Shown: positions 1-9,146 of the stretch, piece after piece
How positions within the stretch are numbered: the first letter of the stretch is position 1
Layout of the letters: each line of letters begins with the position of its first letter
Source: Raoultibacter phocaeensis
GTDB taxonomy: Bacteria; Actinomycetota; Coriobacteriia; Coriobacteriales; Eggerthellaceae
DNA length: 64,000 bases
NCBI RefSeq assembly: GCF_901411515.1
Contig: NZ_CABDUX010000001.1
Coordinates: forward strand, 496,001-560,000
Direction: 5' to 3'
Position numbers and translations under genes: made by a program
Notes under the pieces: model-generated
Database searches by the model: none
Told to the model about the DNA's origin: nothing
What the model saw: only the letters and a program-made list of their open reading frames with translations

Positions 1-234
1 CGTCGTTTCGGCACGCGTATGCGGCTCGACATAGCCCACGACGACGTCGAAGCCCTTCTCTTTGGCGATATGGGCCTCTTCGAGCATGGCGTAGGTTTTA
101 CCGACGCCTGCCGCGTAGCCGAAGAATATCTTGAGCGTACCGCGTCCCGGCTCGTCGAGCGTTTCCGCCTCTTTGATCTGGCGCAGTATCTCATCGGGAT
201 CTCGCCTGATCTCGAAGGTGCCTTCGTCAACCAT
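1..234 (-). CDS. kdpD: KdpD sensor histidine kinase, N-terminal fragment (cut by window edge)
   Basis: Only the first 78 codons lie in the window; the gene runs off the left edge. Reading the minus strand from the ATG at 234 gives MVDEGTFEIRRDPDEILRQI, then a KdpD-type P-loop GYAAGVGKT at about residues 39-47, then a GFDVVVGYVEPHTR stretch. This is the usual start of the cytoplasmic KdpD domain that precedes the four membrane helices and the kinase core. KdpD senses potassium limitation or low turgor and phosphorylates KdpE, which activates kdpFABC. It lies 71 bases downstream of kdpC on the same strand, the common order. An ATG five codons' distance upstream is out of frame. kdpE is not visible and may lie beyond the edge. 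Confidence 0.9.
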   Translation of the reverse strand, partial: MVDEGTFEIRRDPDEILRQIKEAETLDEPGRGTLKIFFGYAAGVGKTYAMLEEAHIAKEKGFDVVVGYVEPHTRAETT

Positions 235-305
235 GAACCATGTCCTCGCTTCGCTTCTTTACCCACAGGCACCCTGCCGAAGCAGAGCGCTCGTGCGCGT
301 TTTTC

Positions 306-935
306 CTATGATAGCACCCCGTCGAGCATCAGGTTTACCTTCAGCACATTCACCCGCGGCTCGCCGAGAATCCCGAGTTGCGGCTGTTCGGTACATGCTT
401 CGATGATACTGCGGATTTCTGAAGCGCTCTTGCCCGTGTTCTTCGCCAGCCGTTCCACCTGGTACTCGGCCGCGGCGGGCGATATCTCGGGATCGAGGCC
501 GCTGCCCGATACCGTCACCAGATCGCTCGGGATGGGCTTGTCGCCTTTCTCGGGATGAGCCGCGCGGATCGCTTCCACCCGCTTTGCCACAAGCTCTTCG
601 AACTCCTCGTCCGCAGGCGTTTTGTTCGACGGACCCGCCCAGGCAATCGGGTTGCCCTCATCGTCGGTAAACGTCGAGAGGTTATAGTTCGTCGGGCGGC
701 CCCACAGATGGTCCTGGTCTTCGAACTGCTGGCCGAGCAGCGTAGCGTAGCGCGCGTCGGCGGTGCCGTCGCCGTCTGCATCGACGTCGATGATGCTCCC
801 GTTGGCTTGGAAGGGGAAGAACAGCTGCCCGACTCCCAAGCATACGCCGGTATAGATAACGCCAGTGATCAGGCTCATGATCACGAAGAACCCTGCGGCC
901 CTTCCGAGCGTTTTGCCGATACTCTTGTTGTTCAT
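306..935 (-). CDS. kdpC: KdpC, potassium-transporting ATPase subunit C
   Basis: The product is 209 aa, near the usual length for KdpC. It has a single N-terminal membrane helix (about residues 8-35) followed by a periplasmic domain with the family blocks LLGQQFEDQDHLWGRPTNYN, SGSGLDPEISPAAAEYQ and LGILGEPRVNVLKVNLMLD. In the KdpFABC complex KdpC assists potassium binding and stabilises the KdpA-KdpB assembly. The frame stays open 41 codons upstream to 1058, but I chose the ATG at 935 because GAAAGGAAAG precedes it at good spacing and the upstream residues look non-coding. A 127-base gap separates it from kdpB, longer than the other junctions in the operon. Confidence 0.93.
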   Translation of the reverse strand: MNNKSIGKTLGRAAGFFVIMSLITGVIYTGVCLGVGQLFFPFQANGSIIDVDADGDGTADARYATLLGQQFEDQDHLWGRPTNYNLSTFTDDEGNPIAWAGPSNKTPADEEFEELVAKRVEAIRAAHPEKGDKPIPSDLVTVSGSGLDPEISPAAAEYQVERLAKNTGKSASEIRSIIEACTEQPQLGILGEPRVNVLKVNLMLDGVLS

Positions 936-1062
936 GATCGCTTTCCTTTCACGTGATCGCACTCGGTACCGGTGCGGTTCGTTCCTGCGCGGGCGCGCTT
1001 TCGGCTTTGCGCCCTTTGTCTCGTGCGGCGCGCCCGCTCGCACGCCGCACGTTGCCACGGCC

Positions 1063-3171
1063 TTACGCCATGCCGAAGACCGTAAGCAGCATGTCGATCG
1101 CCTTGATGGCTACAAACGGCAAGACGATGCCGCCGAGCCCGTACACAAGCAGGTTGCGCGCAAGCAGGCTCTGCGACGACGCTTCGCGGTACTTCACGCC
1201 CTTGAGCGCAAGCGGTATAAGCGCGACGATGATGAGCGCGTTATAGATGATGGCCGAGAGGATCGCCGTCTCGGGGCTCGTGAGCCGCATGATGTTGAGC
1301 GCATCGAGCGCAGGATAGAGCGGCGCGAACAATGCGGGGATAATGGCGAAGTACTTAGCCACGTCGTTCGCAATCGAAAACGTCGTGAGCGAGCCGCGCG
1401 TCATCAAAAGCTGCTTGCCGATCATGACGATGTCGATGAGCTTCGTGGGGCTCGAATCGAGGTCGACCATGTTGCCCGCCTCTTTGGCCGCCTGCGTGCC
1501 GCTGTTCATCGCAACGGCCACATCGGCCTGGGCAAGCGCCGGAGCGTCGTTCGTGCCGTCGCCCGTCATCGCAACCATATGGCCTTCTGCCTGATACGTG
1601 CGGATGATCTCGAGCTTCGATTCGGGCGTCGCCTCGGCCAAGAAATCGTCAACCCCTGCCTCGGCAGCAATGGCTGCCGCAGTCATCGGATTGTCGCCGG
1701 TGATCATGATGGTCTTGATGCCCATCTTCCGCAAGCTCGCGAAATTCTCCTTGATGCCCTGCTTGATGATGTCCTTCAGATAGATGACGCCCATAATACG
1801 ATGATCACGAGCAACAAGCAGCGGAGTACCACCGGCCCGAGAGATCGCTTCGACCTGTTCTCTGCATTCATCGGAATACGAACCTCCCGCCTTCTCGACG
1901 TAGTCTTTGATCGCGTCAGCGGCACCCTTGCGGATCTCATGGCCTTCGAAGTCGACGCCGCTCATGCGCGTGGCCGCCGAAAAAGGAATCGACACCATGC
2001 CTGCACCGCCGAGTTCGCGCTCGCGGATGTTGAAGAGGTCCTTGGCAAGCACGACGATGCTTCGGCCCTCAGGCGTCTCGTCGGTGAGACTCGCGAGCTG
2101 CGCCGCGTCGGCGAGATCTTCCTCGGTGGCCCCGTCTACGGGGATGAACGCGCTCGCTTGGCGGTTGCCGAGCGTGATCGTGCCGGTCTTATCGAGCAAA
2201 AGCACATCTACATCGCCCGCCGCTTCGACCGCGCGGCCGCTCATCGCGAGCACGTTCGCCTTGTTGAGGCGGCTCATGCCGGCGATGCCGATAGCAGAGA
2301 GCAGAGCGCCGATGGTCGTGGGGGCAAGGCAGACGAACAGCGCGACGAGCGAAGTGATCGTCGTGGGGTTCGCGATACCTTCCTGTCCCGCCGCGAACCC
2401 GCTGAACGTGAACAGCGAGACGGCGACGAGTAGAAAGATGATGGTGAGCGCAACGAGCAAGATTTCGAGCGCAATCTCGTTCGGAGTCTTTTTGCGGGAG
2501 GCCGATTCGACCATCGCAATCATCTGGTCGAGAAAGCTTTTGCCGCTTTCCTGCGTGACGCAGATGACAAGCCAATCGGAAAGCACGGTCGTGCCGCCCG
2601 TGACCGACGAGCGGTCACCGCCCGATTCCCTGATGACTGGGGCGGATTCGCCCGTGATGGCGCTCTCGTCGACCGATGCCGCGCCCTGGACGACCTCGCC
2701 GTCAGCCGGAATCTGCTCGCCAGCGCACACGAACACGTAGTCCTTCTTCTTAAGCGTTGCCGAGCTGACCTCTTCTGCGCGCGCAAGGTATACATGCGAT
2801 GGGTCTTCTTCATGCTGCCCTGCGGCGAGCATGCCCTGCGTGATCTTGTGAGCCTGCACGTCCCGCTTGGCGGCACGCAGCGAATCGGCCTGCGCCTTGC
2901 CCCGGCCTTCCGCGATGGCTTCCGCGAAATTCGCGAACAAAACCGTGAGCCAGAGGATAACCGCAATCGCGAGGATGAAGCCCGGCTGAGAATCGGCGAT
3001 GCCGATGAGCGAGAGCACGAACAGGATCGTCGTGAGCACAGCCGAAACGAACACCATGAACATGACCGGGTTTTTGATCTGGTCTTTGGGGTTGAGCTTC
3101 ACGAATGCGTCGCGAACCGCCCGCTTCGCCTGCGCTTTCGTGTCGTACTTGTTCATTGTGGCAGTTGCCAT
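1063..3171 (-). CDS. kdpB: KdpB, potassium-transporting P-type ATPase catalytic subunit
   Basis: The product is 702 aa. It has the P-type ATPase landmarks in order: the actuator loop TGES (about residues 173-176), the phosphorylation motif DKTGTIT with the acceptor Asp at about residue 327, and the hinge motif [19 protein letters not shown] in the P-domain. Hydrophobic helices flank these. KdpB hydrolyses ATP to drive potassium through KdpA. The ATG at 3171 has GAAGGAAGG 11 bases upstream, directly after the kdpA stop; the frame extends to 3219, but that stretch is kdpA coding sequence in another frame. All catalytic motifs are intact. Confidence 0.97.
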   Translation of the reverse strand: MATATMNKYDTKAQAKRAVRDAFVKLNPKDQIKNPVMFMVFVSAVLTTILFVLSLIGIADSQPGFILAIAVILWLTVLFANFAEAIAEGRGKAQADSLRAAKRDVQAHKITQGMLAAGQHEEDPSHVYLARAEEVSSATLKKKDYVFVCAGEQIPADGEVVQGAASVDESAITGESAPVIRESGGDRSSVTGGTTVLSDWLVICVTQESGKSFLDQMIAMVESASRKKTPNEIALEILLVALTIIFLLVAVSLFTFSGFAAGQEGIANPTTITSLVALFVCLAPTTIGALLSAIGIAGMSRLNKANVLAMSGRAVEAAGDVDVLLLDKTGTITLGNRQASAFIPVDGATEEDLADAAQLASLTDETPEGRSIVVLAKDLFNIRERELGGAGMVSIPFSAATRMSGVDFEGHEIRKGAADAIKDYVEKAGGSYSDECREQVEAISRAGGTPLLVARDHRIMGVIYLKDIIKQGIKENFASLRKMGIKTIMITGDNPMTAAAIAAEAGVDDFLAEATPESKLEIIRTYQAEGHMVAMTGDGTNDAPALAQADVAVAMNSGTQAAKEAGNMVDLDSSPTKLIDIVMIGKQLLMTRGSLTTFSIANDVAKYFAIIPALFAPLYPALDALNIMRLTSPETAILSAIIYNALIIVALIPLALKGVKYREASSQSLLARNLLVYGLGGIVLPFVAIKAIDMLLTVFGMA

Positions 3172-3190
3172 GGTTGTTTGCACCTTCCTT

Positions 3191-4963
3191 CTACAAGACC
3201 ATCTGAAGCTGTTCGGCAATCGGGCCGAGGGCCAGAGCCGGGAACATCGTCAGAGCGCCTACGAGGAGCACGATGAGTATGACGAGGAACACGAACATCG
3301 CATTGCTCGTGGAGAGCGTGCCTGCGGTTGTTGCCACTTGCTTGCGCACGGCAAGGCCGCCAGCCAGCACGCATGTCGCAACGATCGGAACGAAGCGGTT
3401 CACAAGCATCTCGATGCCGAGCACCACGTTGATGAACGGCGTGTTCGCATTGAAGCCCGCGAATGCCGAACCGTTGTTGCCGCCCGCAGAGGTGGCCGCG
3501 TACAGCACTTCGGAGAACCCATGGGCACCCGGATTGTTGAGGCTTTCCACCGTTGCCGGATCGAGGCTCATGGCCGCCGATCCCACGAGGATCACAAACG
3601 GAGTGGTGATGCAGAGGATTACCGCCATGCGCATCTCCTTCGGCCCGAGCTTCTTGCCGAGGTATTCAGGCGTGCGTCCGACCATGAGGCCCGCAATGAA
3701 CACGGTGAGCAGCACGAACCCGATGAGGGAATACAAACCGCACCCCACACCGCCGCCGACCACTTCGCCGAGCTGCATGAGGATCATGGGCACCATACCG
3801 CCGAGGGGCGTATAGCTGTCGTGCATGGAGTTAACCGAGCCGTTCGATGCGGCGGTGGTGAACGCCGCCCACAAGGACGAATCCGTTACGCCGAAGCGCG
3901 TCTCCTTGCCCTCCATGTTGCCGCCCGATTGGCCGCCCGTGCCCATGTAGACCGCACCGTCTTGAGCAAGCTGAGGCGTACCCATCTGCTCGAACACGCC
4001 GATCGCCACAAGCGAGCCGACGAGCAGGATGAACACTGCCGCGAACACTGCCCTGCCCTGCTTGCGATCGTTGACGAACCTCCCGAAGCTGAAGAGAAGC
4101 GCGATCGGCACGAGCAGAAGCGCGATGCACTGGATGAGATTCGTGAGCGGAGTCGGGTTTTCAAGCGGACTCGCTGAGTTGACGCCGTTGTAGCCGCCGC
4201 CGTTCGTACCGAGCTGCTTGATCATGACCTGGCTCGCCTGCGGGCCCATGGGTACGATCTGCTTGTCGACGATGTCGACGGCAGCCGGATCGTCAGCCGC
4301 TACCGCATTGCCCTCAGCATCGATGCCGACCGGTTCCACGAGATCGACTTCCTGGTAGTCGGAGAGGTTTTCTGGCATACCCTGGGCAATGCCGACGACC
4401 GACATGACCAAACACAGCGGGATGAACAGGTACAGCACGCCGCGCGTGACATCGACCCAGAACGATCCGAGACCGGGGCTGTTCTCGGCAACCATGCCGC
4501 GGAACAGCGCGAACAGCACCGCCATGCCAACGGCGGGCGTGACGAAGTTCTGCACGGTAAGGCCGATCGCCTGCGAGAAGTAGCTCAAGGCGCTTTCACC
4601 GCTGTATGCCTGCCAATTCGTGTTCGTGACGAAGCTGACCGCCGTGTTGAAGGCGAGATCCCACGAAAGCCCGGGCAATCCTTCGGGATTGAACGGCAAA
4701 AATCCCTGGCACATGAGAAGAGCCATCAGCACGATAAGCGAGATCGCCGAGAACAGAAGCGCGGCGATCAGGTAGCGCTTCCAGTTCATGTTTTCTTTTT
4801 TGTCGACGCCGATGATGCGGTAGAGAACACCTTCAACCGGGCTGAGCACGCGGCCGAGCACCGTTTTCTCGCCAGCCATCACGCGATTGATATAACCGCT
4901 CAGAGGAATGGCGAGCGCAACGAGAAGCGCGAGGTAGATCCCGTATTCCAGCAGGTTTTCCAT
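3191..4963 (-). CDS. kdpA: KdpA, potassium-transporting ATPase potassium-binding subunit
   Basis: The product is a 590-aa polytopic membrane protein of the superfamily of K+ transporters. Family blocks include [18 protein letters not shown] near residue 100, [20 protein letters not shown] in the middle and [19 protein letters not shown] near residue 480; these contribute the selectivity-filter loops. KdpA carries the potassium-selective pore of the KdpFABC complex. The ATG at 4963 shares its A with the last base of the kdpF stop codon (TGATG), which implies translational coupling. A GTG one codon upstream is a less likely start. Confidence 0.97.
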   Translation of the reverse strand: MENLLEYGIYLALLVALAIPLSGYINRVMAGEKTVLGRVLSPVEGVLYRIIGVDKKENMNWKRYLIAALLFSAISLIVLMALLMCQGFLPFNPEGLPGLSWDLAFNTAVSFVTNTNWQAYSGESALSYFSQAIGLTVQNFVTPAVGMAVLFALFRGMVAENSPGLGSFWVDVTRGVLYLFIPLCLVMSVVGIAQGMPENLSDYQEVDLVEPVGIDAEGNAVAADDPAAVDIVDKQIVPMGPQASQVMIKQLGTNGGGYNGVNSASPLENPTPLTNLIQCIALLLVPIALLFSFGRFVNDRKQGRAVFAAVFILLVGSLVAIGVFEQMGTPQLAQDGAVYMGTGGQSGGNMEGKETRFGVTDSSLWAAFTTAASNGSVNSMHDSYTPLGGMVPMILMQLGEVVGGGVGCGLYSLIGFVLLTVFIAGLMVGRTPEYLGKKLGPKEMRMAVILCITTPFVILVGSAAMSLDPATVESLNNPGAHGFSEVLYAATSAGGNNGSAFAGFNANTPFINVVLGIEMLVNRFVPIVATCVLAGGLAVRKQVATTAGTLSTSNAMFVFLVILIVLLVGALTMFPALALGPIAEQLQMVL

Positions 4964-5055
4964 CACCTCTCATCACCGCCTTGCAAGAGCACGTAAAACA
5001 GATAGAGCATCGCGATGATGCTGAGCACGCCGATGATGCCGGCAACCGTTTCCAT
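4963..5055 (-). CDS. kdpF: KdpF, small stabilising subunit of the Kdp complex
   Basis: This 30-codon gene is easy to miss. The minus-strand ATG at 5055 opens METVAGIIGVLSIIAMLYLF followed by YVLLQGGDER and a TGA that overlaps the kdpA ATG by one base. A single hydrophobic helix of about 22 residues, its position directly before kdpA and the 30-aa length match KdpF, a one-helix peptide that stabilises the Kdp complex. GGAAAGG lies about 11 bases upstream of the ATG. The identification rests on size, topology and context, because such short proteins have little sequence signature. Confidence 0.85.
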   Translation of the reverse strand: METVAGIIGVLSIIAMLYLFYVLLQGGDER

Positions 5056-5088
5056 CTCGTTCCAACCTTTCCGAAGTTTCAATCTTGC

Positions 5089-5119
5089 GCCCGGGCAGTG
5101 TGCACACGGGTGCCCGGGC
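5089..5119 (-). repeat. Hairpin in the kdpF leader
   Basis: A perfect 9-bp inverted repeat (GCCCGGGCA at 5089-5097, TGCCCGGGC at 5111-5119) encloses 13 bases, part of which (GTGTGCACAC) is itself palindromic. It lies between the candidate operator and the kdpF ribosome site, about 35 bases upstream of the start codon. It could be a leader RNA hairpin or a second operator. There is no U-tract, so it does not look like an intrinsic terminator. Confidence 0.5.
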
Positions 5120-5139
5120 TGAAACCTAGGGTAGTCCGA

Positions 5140-5192
5140 CGCGCATTAGCACGACGTTAAGGTCGCAGGCATCGTATTAAGATGGCGTTAAG
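5140..5192 (-). promoter_or_regulatory. Candidate KdpE-type operator: four half-sites upstream of kdpF
   Basis: Read on the minus strand, CTTAACGCCAT is followed directly by CTTAATACGAT (5192-5171). After nine bases come CTTAACGTCGT and GCTAATGCGCG (5161-5140). This gives two pairs of direct repeats with an 11-base period, separated by about three helical turns. Tandem 10-11 base repeats are the usual target layout for OmpR/PhoB-family regulators, to which KdpE belongs. Position upstream of kdpFABC fits a KdpE operator. Function is inferred from layout only. Confidence 0.55.
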
Positions 5193-5385
5193 ACGGTACA
5201 CGCGCCCGCCAGGTGGGTGGCGGTGCGAGCGAGTTGCGGGTGGTGGCCCGGCGAGTGACGCGCCGAAGCGAGGAGCTGGGAGTCTCGCCAGCACCCGATG
5301 GAATCCTGGCCATGAAGCTCAACTGGCAATGGCTCCAAAAGGCATCCCTTTCATGGCCATGTATGTTCCCGAATTCTTTGAATCC

Positions 5386-5534
5386 GGCACAAAATTGGAG
5401 GTTTGACAATTATGTAATGAAATACATAATAAATTTTGTTTACAAAGCCAGAGAAATGCCTGGTCGCAAAATTTCAATGCGTCCAAACTAAAAGAGAAGG
5501 TATTCTATAATTGTCAAACCTCCAATTTTGTGCC
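5386..5534. repeat. Inverted-repeat element IR-1 with conserved core
   Basis: Two perfect 28-bp arms (5386-5413, beginning GGCACAAAATTGG; 5507-5534, its exact complement) enclose 93 AT-rich bases. The interior contains GCCTGGTCGCAAAA at 5458-5471, then ATGC at 5477 and AAAC at 5485. The same core in the same orientation recurs in the element at 25273-25419, whose arms have an unrelated sequence. No protein-coding potential or clear target-site duplication is visible. It lies in the divergent region between the kdp operon and the glycine riboswitch. It could be a MITE-like element, an invertible segment or the gene for a long-stemmed RNA. Confidence 0.75.
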
Positions 5535-5700
5535 GTAATCTCGGAAACCCGGAACACAAAAGCCACGCGGTGCGTGCTCGCAGCGGCCGCCATCGGAGCC
5601 CACCTGCTACCGCAATGCCGTTGCTTTTTGGGGCCCTCGATAAAACACCCCCTACTCGAACAACCGCCCATGCGTAACCGCGACACGCCCGATCATCCGT

Positions 5701-5731
5701 GTAACCCGCCGTTCGCGAGACGGCGGGTTAC
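5701..5731. repeat. Perfect 12-bp hairpin upstream of the glycine riboswitch
   Basis: GTAACCCGCCGT (5701-5712) and its complement (5720-5731) enclose a 7-base loop. The sequence lies about 50 bases before the first aptamer. No T-run follows on either strand, so an intrinsic terminator is unlikely; an operator or a factor-dependent terminator is possible. Between this and the element ending at 5534 I see nothing else identifiable. Confidence 0.4.
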
Positions 5732-5782
5732 CCCGCAGTACGAGGCCATGCTAACCTGTTCGCGCACGAAGCGTTTGGATGA

Positions 5783-5950
5783 CGATTCCGGGAGATACCC
5801 GCCACCATGTGGGAGCCGAAGGGGCAGAAACTCTCAGGCAAAAGGACTGGAATCCGACAAACCTCTGGAAAGCCGTTCGATCGGCACCGAAGAAGCAAGC
5901 TCTGCGGCTCACCCGCAGGGTTCATCTTTCAGGTAAGCGGACAGAGGCGC
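5783..5950 (+). promoter_or_regulatory. Tandem glycine riboswitch
   Basis: Two consecutive glycine aptamers are recognisable. Aptamer 1 contains GGGAGATACC, then GCCGAAGGGGC (from about 5814), CTCTCAGGCAAAAGGACTGG. After a short linker, aptamer 2 opens with CCTCTGG (about 5862), continues with GCACCGAAGAAGC and TTTCAGGTAAGCGGACAGAGG, and ends near 5947. The CGAAG-x-GC and CAGG-AA-GGAC blocks are the hallmarks of the gcvT class. The element precedes the gcv operon it should control. In this class glycine binding usually turns on glycine cleavage genes. Confidence 0.93.
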
Positions 5951-5981
5951 GCACGGGGCGAATCCCCGAGCGCGCCTTTTT
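5946..5981 (+). terminator. Intrinsic terminator serving as riboswitch expression platform
   Basis: GGCGCGC (5946-5952) pairs with GCGCGCC (5970-5976) around an inner GGGG/CCCC stem, followed by five T residues. Its first two bases also belong to the closing helix of the second glycine aptamer (CCTCTGG/CAGAGG). Ligand binding could therefore compete with terminator formation and let transcription continue into gcvT. Confidence 0.8.
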
Positions 5982-6011
5982 GCATCCGGCAGACGATCTG
6001 GAGGACGGCTT

Positions 6012-7178
6012 ATGGACCAGCATGCAGAAAAACCGGCACCCTCGCACGACGCTCGACCTTCGACCGATAGCACAGGCGCGCAGCAAGGAAAAGACCACAG
6101 AACGCCGCTCTACGATTCCCACTTGGCTGCCGAAGGCAAGATCGTACCCTTCGCCGGCTACCTGCTTCCCATCGAATATCCTACCGGGCTCATGAAAGAG
6201 CACCTCGCCGTACGCAACGCATGCGGGCTCTTCGACGTGTCGCACATGGGCGAGGTGCTGTTCGGGGGTCCGGGCGCCCTCGCTACGCTCAATCACCTCA
6301 TGACAAATGATTTCAGCAATATGGCAATCGGACGCTGCCGTTACACGGCGCTGTGCTACGAAGACGGCGGCATGGTGGACGACCTTATCGTATACAAGCT
6401 CGGCGAAGAGCGCTTCCTCGCCGTAGTGAACGCCGCCAACAAGGACAAAGACGTCGCATGGATGTCCGACAACCTGCTTGGCGAAACCGAAATGCGCGAC
6501 CTCTCGGACGACATCGCCCAAATTGCCGTACAAGGGTCGCTTGCTCAAAGCATCCTCTCACGGGTGGCCGACGAAGACGGTTTACCTGCCCGATACTACA
6601 CGTTCAGCGAGCACGTCTCCGTTGCCGGATGCGACTGCCTCGTCTCGCGTACCGGTTACACCGGCGAAGACGGTTTCGAGCTGTACTGTGCGCCGACCGA
6701 TGCGCCCACGATTTGGAGTGCCCTTTTAGAAGCAGGCGCAGGTGACGGACTTATACCGTGCGGACTCGGCGCACGCGACACGCTACGTCTCGAAGCGGGT
6801 ATGCCCCTGTACGGCCACGAAATGGACGAGACGGTCGATCCTCTCGAAGCCGGCCTCGCATTTGCCGTGAAATTGGATAAACCGCAGTTCATCGGCAAAG
6901 CCGCTCTCGTTGCAAAAGGCGATCCGGCTCGGATGCGCATAGGGCTCGAAGTAACCGGTCGCGGCATTATCCGCGAGCACGAACCCGTGCTGCTCGACGA
7001 CGTTTGCATCGGCACCACCACTTCGGGCACGTTCTGCCCCTTCCTTAAAAAGGCGTGTGCAATGGCGCTTGTCGATACCGGCTCGGTTGCCGTCGGCGAC
7101 GAGGTCGAAGTCGAGGTGCGCGGCCGCAGGGTCGCAGCCGCCGTGGTACCCCTGCCGTTTTACCAGAGATCCCGATAG
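6012..7178 (+). CDS. gcvT: Aminomethyltransferase, glycine cleavage T protein
   Basis: The 388-aa product moves the aminomethyl-derived one-carbon unit from lipoyl-GcvH to tetrahydrofolate, releasing ammonia. Recognisable T-protein blocks are SHMGEVLFGGPGALATLNHL, the folate-site segment GGMVDDLIVYK with its conserved acidic residues, GYTGEDGFELYC, and CGLGARDTLRLEAGMPLYGH. About 35 residues before the usual start (LYDSHLAAEGKIVPFAGY) form a polar extension of unknown role. The ATG at 6012 has TGGAGGACGG at normal spacing. It is the first gene after the riboswitch and terminator and starts the gcv operon. Confidence 0.96.
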   Translation: MDQHAEKPAPSHDARPSTDSTGAQQGKDHRTPLYDSHLAAEGKIVPFAGYLLPIEYPTGLMKEHLAVRNACGLFDVSHMGEVLFGGPGALATLNHLMTNDFSNMAIGRCRYTALCYEDGGMVDDLIVYKLGEERFLAVVNAANKDKDVAWMSDNLLGETEMRDLSDDIAQIAVQGSLAQSILSRVADEDGLPARYYTFSEHVSVAGCDCLVSRTGYTGEDGFELYCAPTDAPTIWSALLEAGAGDGLIPCGLGARDTLRLEAGMPLYGHEMDETVDPLEAGLAFAVKLDKPQFIGKAALVAKGDPARMRIGLEVTGRGIIREHEPVLLDDVCIGTTTSGTFCPFLKKACAMALVDTGSVAVGDEVEVEVRGRRVAAAVVPLPFYQRSR

Positions 7179-7274
7179 TTATCGCACGCGAAAGCGTACG
7201 CCCGCCGAAGAAGTGCGCGCGCGACCGCTTGGAAACCGGAGCCGGAAATCCGGCAACACGACGAAAGGAACACC

Positions 7275-7646
7275 ATGAACCATCCCTCAGACCGCATGTA
7301 CACCGATACGCACGAATGGGTCGCCGTCGACGGCGAGAACGCAACGATCGGTTTGACCGATTACGCCCAGAAAGAGCTCGGCGATCTCGTGTTCGTCAAC
7401 CTGCCGGAAGTCGGCGACGAAGTGACGGGTGGCGAATCGTTTGCCGACGTCGAATCGGTTAAGGCCGTTTCGGAGGTCATCAGCCCCGTTGACGGCACAG
7501 TCGTCGAAATCAACGAAGAGCTCCTCGACAATCCTGCCCTCATCAACGAAGCACCCTTTGATGCATGGCTCATCCGCGTCGAGCCGGCTTCTATCGCCGT
7601 CGCCACGATGGACGCCCCCGCCTACGAGGAGCTGTGCTCGCAGTAA
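7275..7646 (+). CDS. gcvH: Glycine cleavage H protein (lipoyl carrier)
   Basis: The 123-aa product is the lipoylated carrier that shuttles the aminomethyl group between P, T and L proteins. The lipoyl site is the Lys of ESVKAVSEVISP at residue 63, in the correct distance from the N-terminal HEWV motif (residues 13-16). Length and the C-terminal helical region are normal for the family. GAAAGGAACACC precedes the ATG. It follows gcvT by 96 bases on the same strand. Confidence 0.97.
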   Translation: MNHPSDRMYTDTHEWVAVDGENATIGLTDYAQKELGDLVFVNLPEVGDEVTGGESFADVESVKAVSEVISPVDGTVVEINEELLDNPALINEAPFDAWLIRVEPASIAVATMDAPAYEELCSQ

Positions 7647-7727
7647 GGCGCGCGGCGGCGAGCACAGAGATGCTCATGCTTCCCTGCACGACGCCAGCCC
7701 AACCGATCAAGCAGAAAGGTGCATCGC

Positions 7728-9146
7728 ATGGGAACCTACCTACCATCGACCCCGACCGAACGCGAGGAGATGCTCGGCGACCTCGGCTACGCGTCGATCG
7801 ACGATCTCTACGCTGGCGTGCCGCAAGAGGCCCGTGTAGTCGAGCTCGCCTTGCCGGATGGCCTCACCGAATTCGAAGTGCGTGAGCGCATCGCTGCCCT
7901 GGCCTCCCGAAACACCGTGTTTCGTTCGATATTTCGCGGTGCAGGGGCATACCGTCGCTTCATTCCCGCACTGGTGAAAACAGTAACGACGAAGGAAGAA
8001 TTCGTAACCGCCTATACGCCTTACCAGGCCGAGATCAGCCAAGGGGTGCTGCAGTCGATCTTCGAATACCAATCGATGGTGTGCGAGCTCTTCGGCATGG
8101 ACGCCTCGAACGCCTCGCTCTACGACGGGGCGACCGCTGCCGCCGAGGCGGTGTTCATGTGTCAGGACCGCAAGCGTTCGGCAGTCGTAGTATCTGAAAC
8201 GGTAAACCCCCAGACGATCGAAACGGTACAGACGTACTGCGCAAGCCGCAACGTCGAGGTGCGCATCGTTGCCGCACGGCACGGAGCAACCGATGTGCAG
8301 GCGTTCGCAGATGCACTCGACGATGCGACCGCGTGCGCAATCGTCCAGCAGCCCAACTACTTCGGAATCCTCGAAGATACGGGCGCGCTCATCGAACGCG
8401 TGCACGGATCAGGTGCGAAAGCCATCGTTTCGGCCGATCCCGTATCGCACGGCATCCTCGCAAGTCCCGGTGAACTCGGAGCCGACATCTGCGTAGCCGA
8501 GGGGCAGTCGCTCGGATTGCCGCTTTCGTTCGGGGGTCCGTACCTCGGGATCATCGCCTGCACGAAGGCGCTCATGCGCAAGCTACCCGGCCGCATCGTC
8601 GGCCAAACCGAAGATGCGCAGGGCAACCGCGCGTTCGTGCTGACCCTGCAAGCGCGCGAACAGCACATCCGCCGCGAGAAGGCTTCGTCAAACGTGTGCT
8701 CCAACGAAGCGCTCTGCGCACTGGCAGCAGGCGCGTATCTGGCCTCGATGGGCCCGACAGGACTTGCTCGGGCGGCCCAGCTCAGCTGCTCGAAAGCTCA
8801 TTACTTAGCCGAACGCTTGGAAGAGATCGGGTTCGGGCTTTTGTGGGACCAGCCGTTCTTCCACGAGTTCGTCACCACCTGCCCGATCGATGCCGGAACG
8901 CTCGAGGCTTCGCTTGCCGATGCGGGCGTGCTGTGCGGATTGCCCGTGAACCTTCCGCCCGATGCCGCCGCTTCGACAGCCGTAGCAGGCGCAGAAACCA
9001 GCGACGACCCCGAGATCTTCCAAAGCGCCGCATGCCCCGAACCCGACGACTCGCCCGTACAGGGCATGCTATGGTGCACCACCGAAGTGAATACGAAAGC
9101 CCAGATCGACGAACTGATCGATCTGGTGAAGGAGGTCCTGCGATGA
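7728..9146 (+). CDS. gcvPA: Glycine dehydrogenase (decarboxylating) subunit 1
   Basis: The 472-aa product is the first half of the two-subunit P protein, which decarboxylates glycine and loads the aminomethyl group onto lipoyl-GcvH. The start MGTYLPSTPTEREEMLGDLG is typical for GcvPA, and the middle carries FGGPYLGIIACTKALMRKLP. I placed the start at the ATG 7728, eight bases after AGAAAGG; a GTG at 7719 overlaps that ribosome site. Its TGA overlaps the next ATG (ATGA), so subunits 1 and 2 are translationally coupled. Confidence 0.95.
   Translation: MGTYLPSTPTEREEMLGDLGYASIDDLYAGVPQEARVVELALPDGLTEFEVRERIAALASRNTVFRSIFRGAGAYRRFIPALVKTVTTKEEFVTAYTPYQAEISQGVLQSIFEYQSMVCELFGMDASNASLYDGATAAAEAVFMCQDRKRSAVVVSETVNPQTIETVQTYCASRNVEVRIVAARHGATDVQAFADALDDATACAIVQQPNYFGILEDTGALIERVHGSGAKAIVSADPVSHGILASPGELGADICVAEGQSLGLPLSFGGPYLGIIACTKALMRKLPGRIVGQTEDAQGNRAFVLTLQAREQHIRREKASSNVCSNEALCALAAGAYLASMGPTGLARAAQLSCSKAHYLAERLEEIGFGLLWDQPFFHEFVTTCPIDAGTLEASLADAGVLCGLPVNLPPDAAASTAVAGAETSDDPEIFQSAACPEPDDSPVQGMLWCTTEVNTKAQIDELIDLVKEVLR

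Noticed and set aside
865-2433. A 522-codon plus-strand open frame across kdpB and kdpC
   Set aside because: Antisense to genes with intact catalytic motifs; no recognisable protein features.
5386-5450. TTGACA in the left arm with TAATAA 18 bases on, as an invertible promoter
   Set aside because: The -35 lies in the arm itself and the second element shows no comparable promoter, so I did not call a promoter, although an invertible segment remains possible.
5701-5731. Intrinsic terminator
   Set aside because: The hairpin is perfect but no T-run follows on either strand.
5511-5936. Open frame starting MSNLQFCA, running through the glycine riboswitch
   Set aside because: The start lies inside the inverted-repeat arm (the same words appear on both strands because the arms are complementary) and the rest overlaps the riboswitch.
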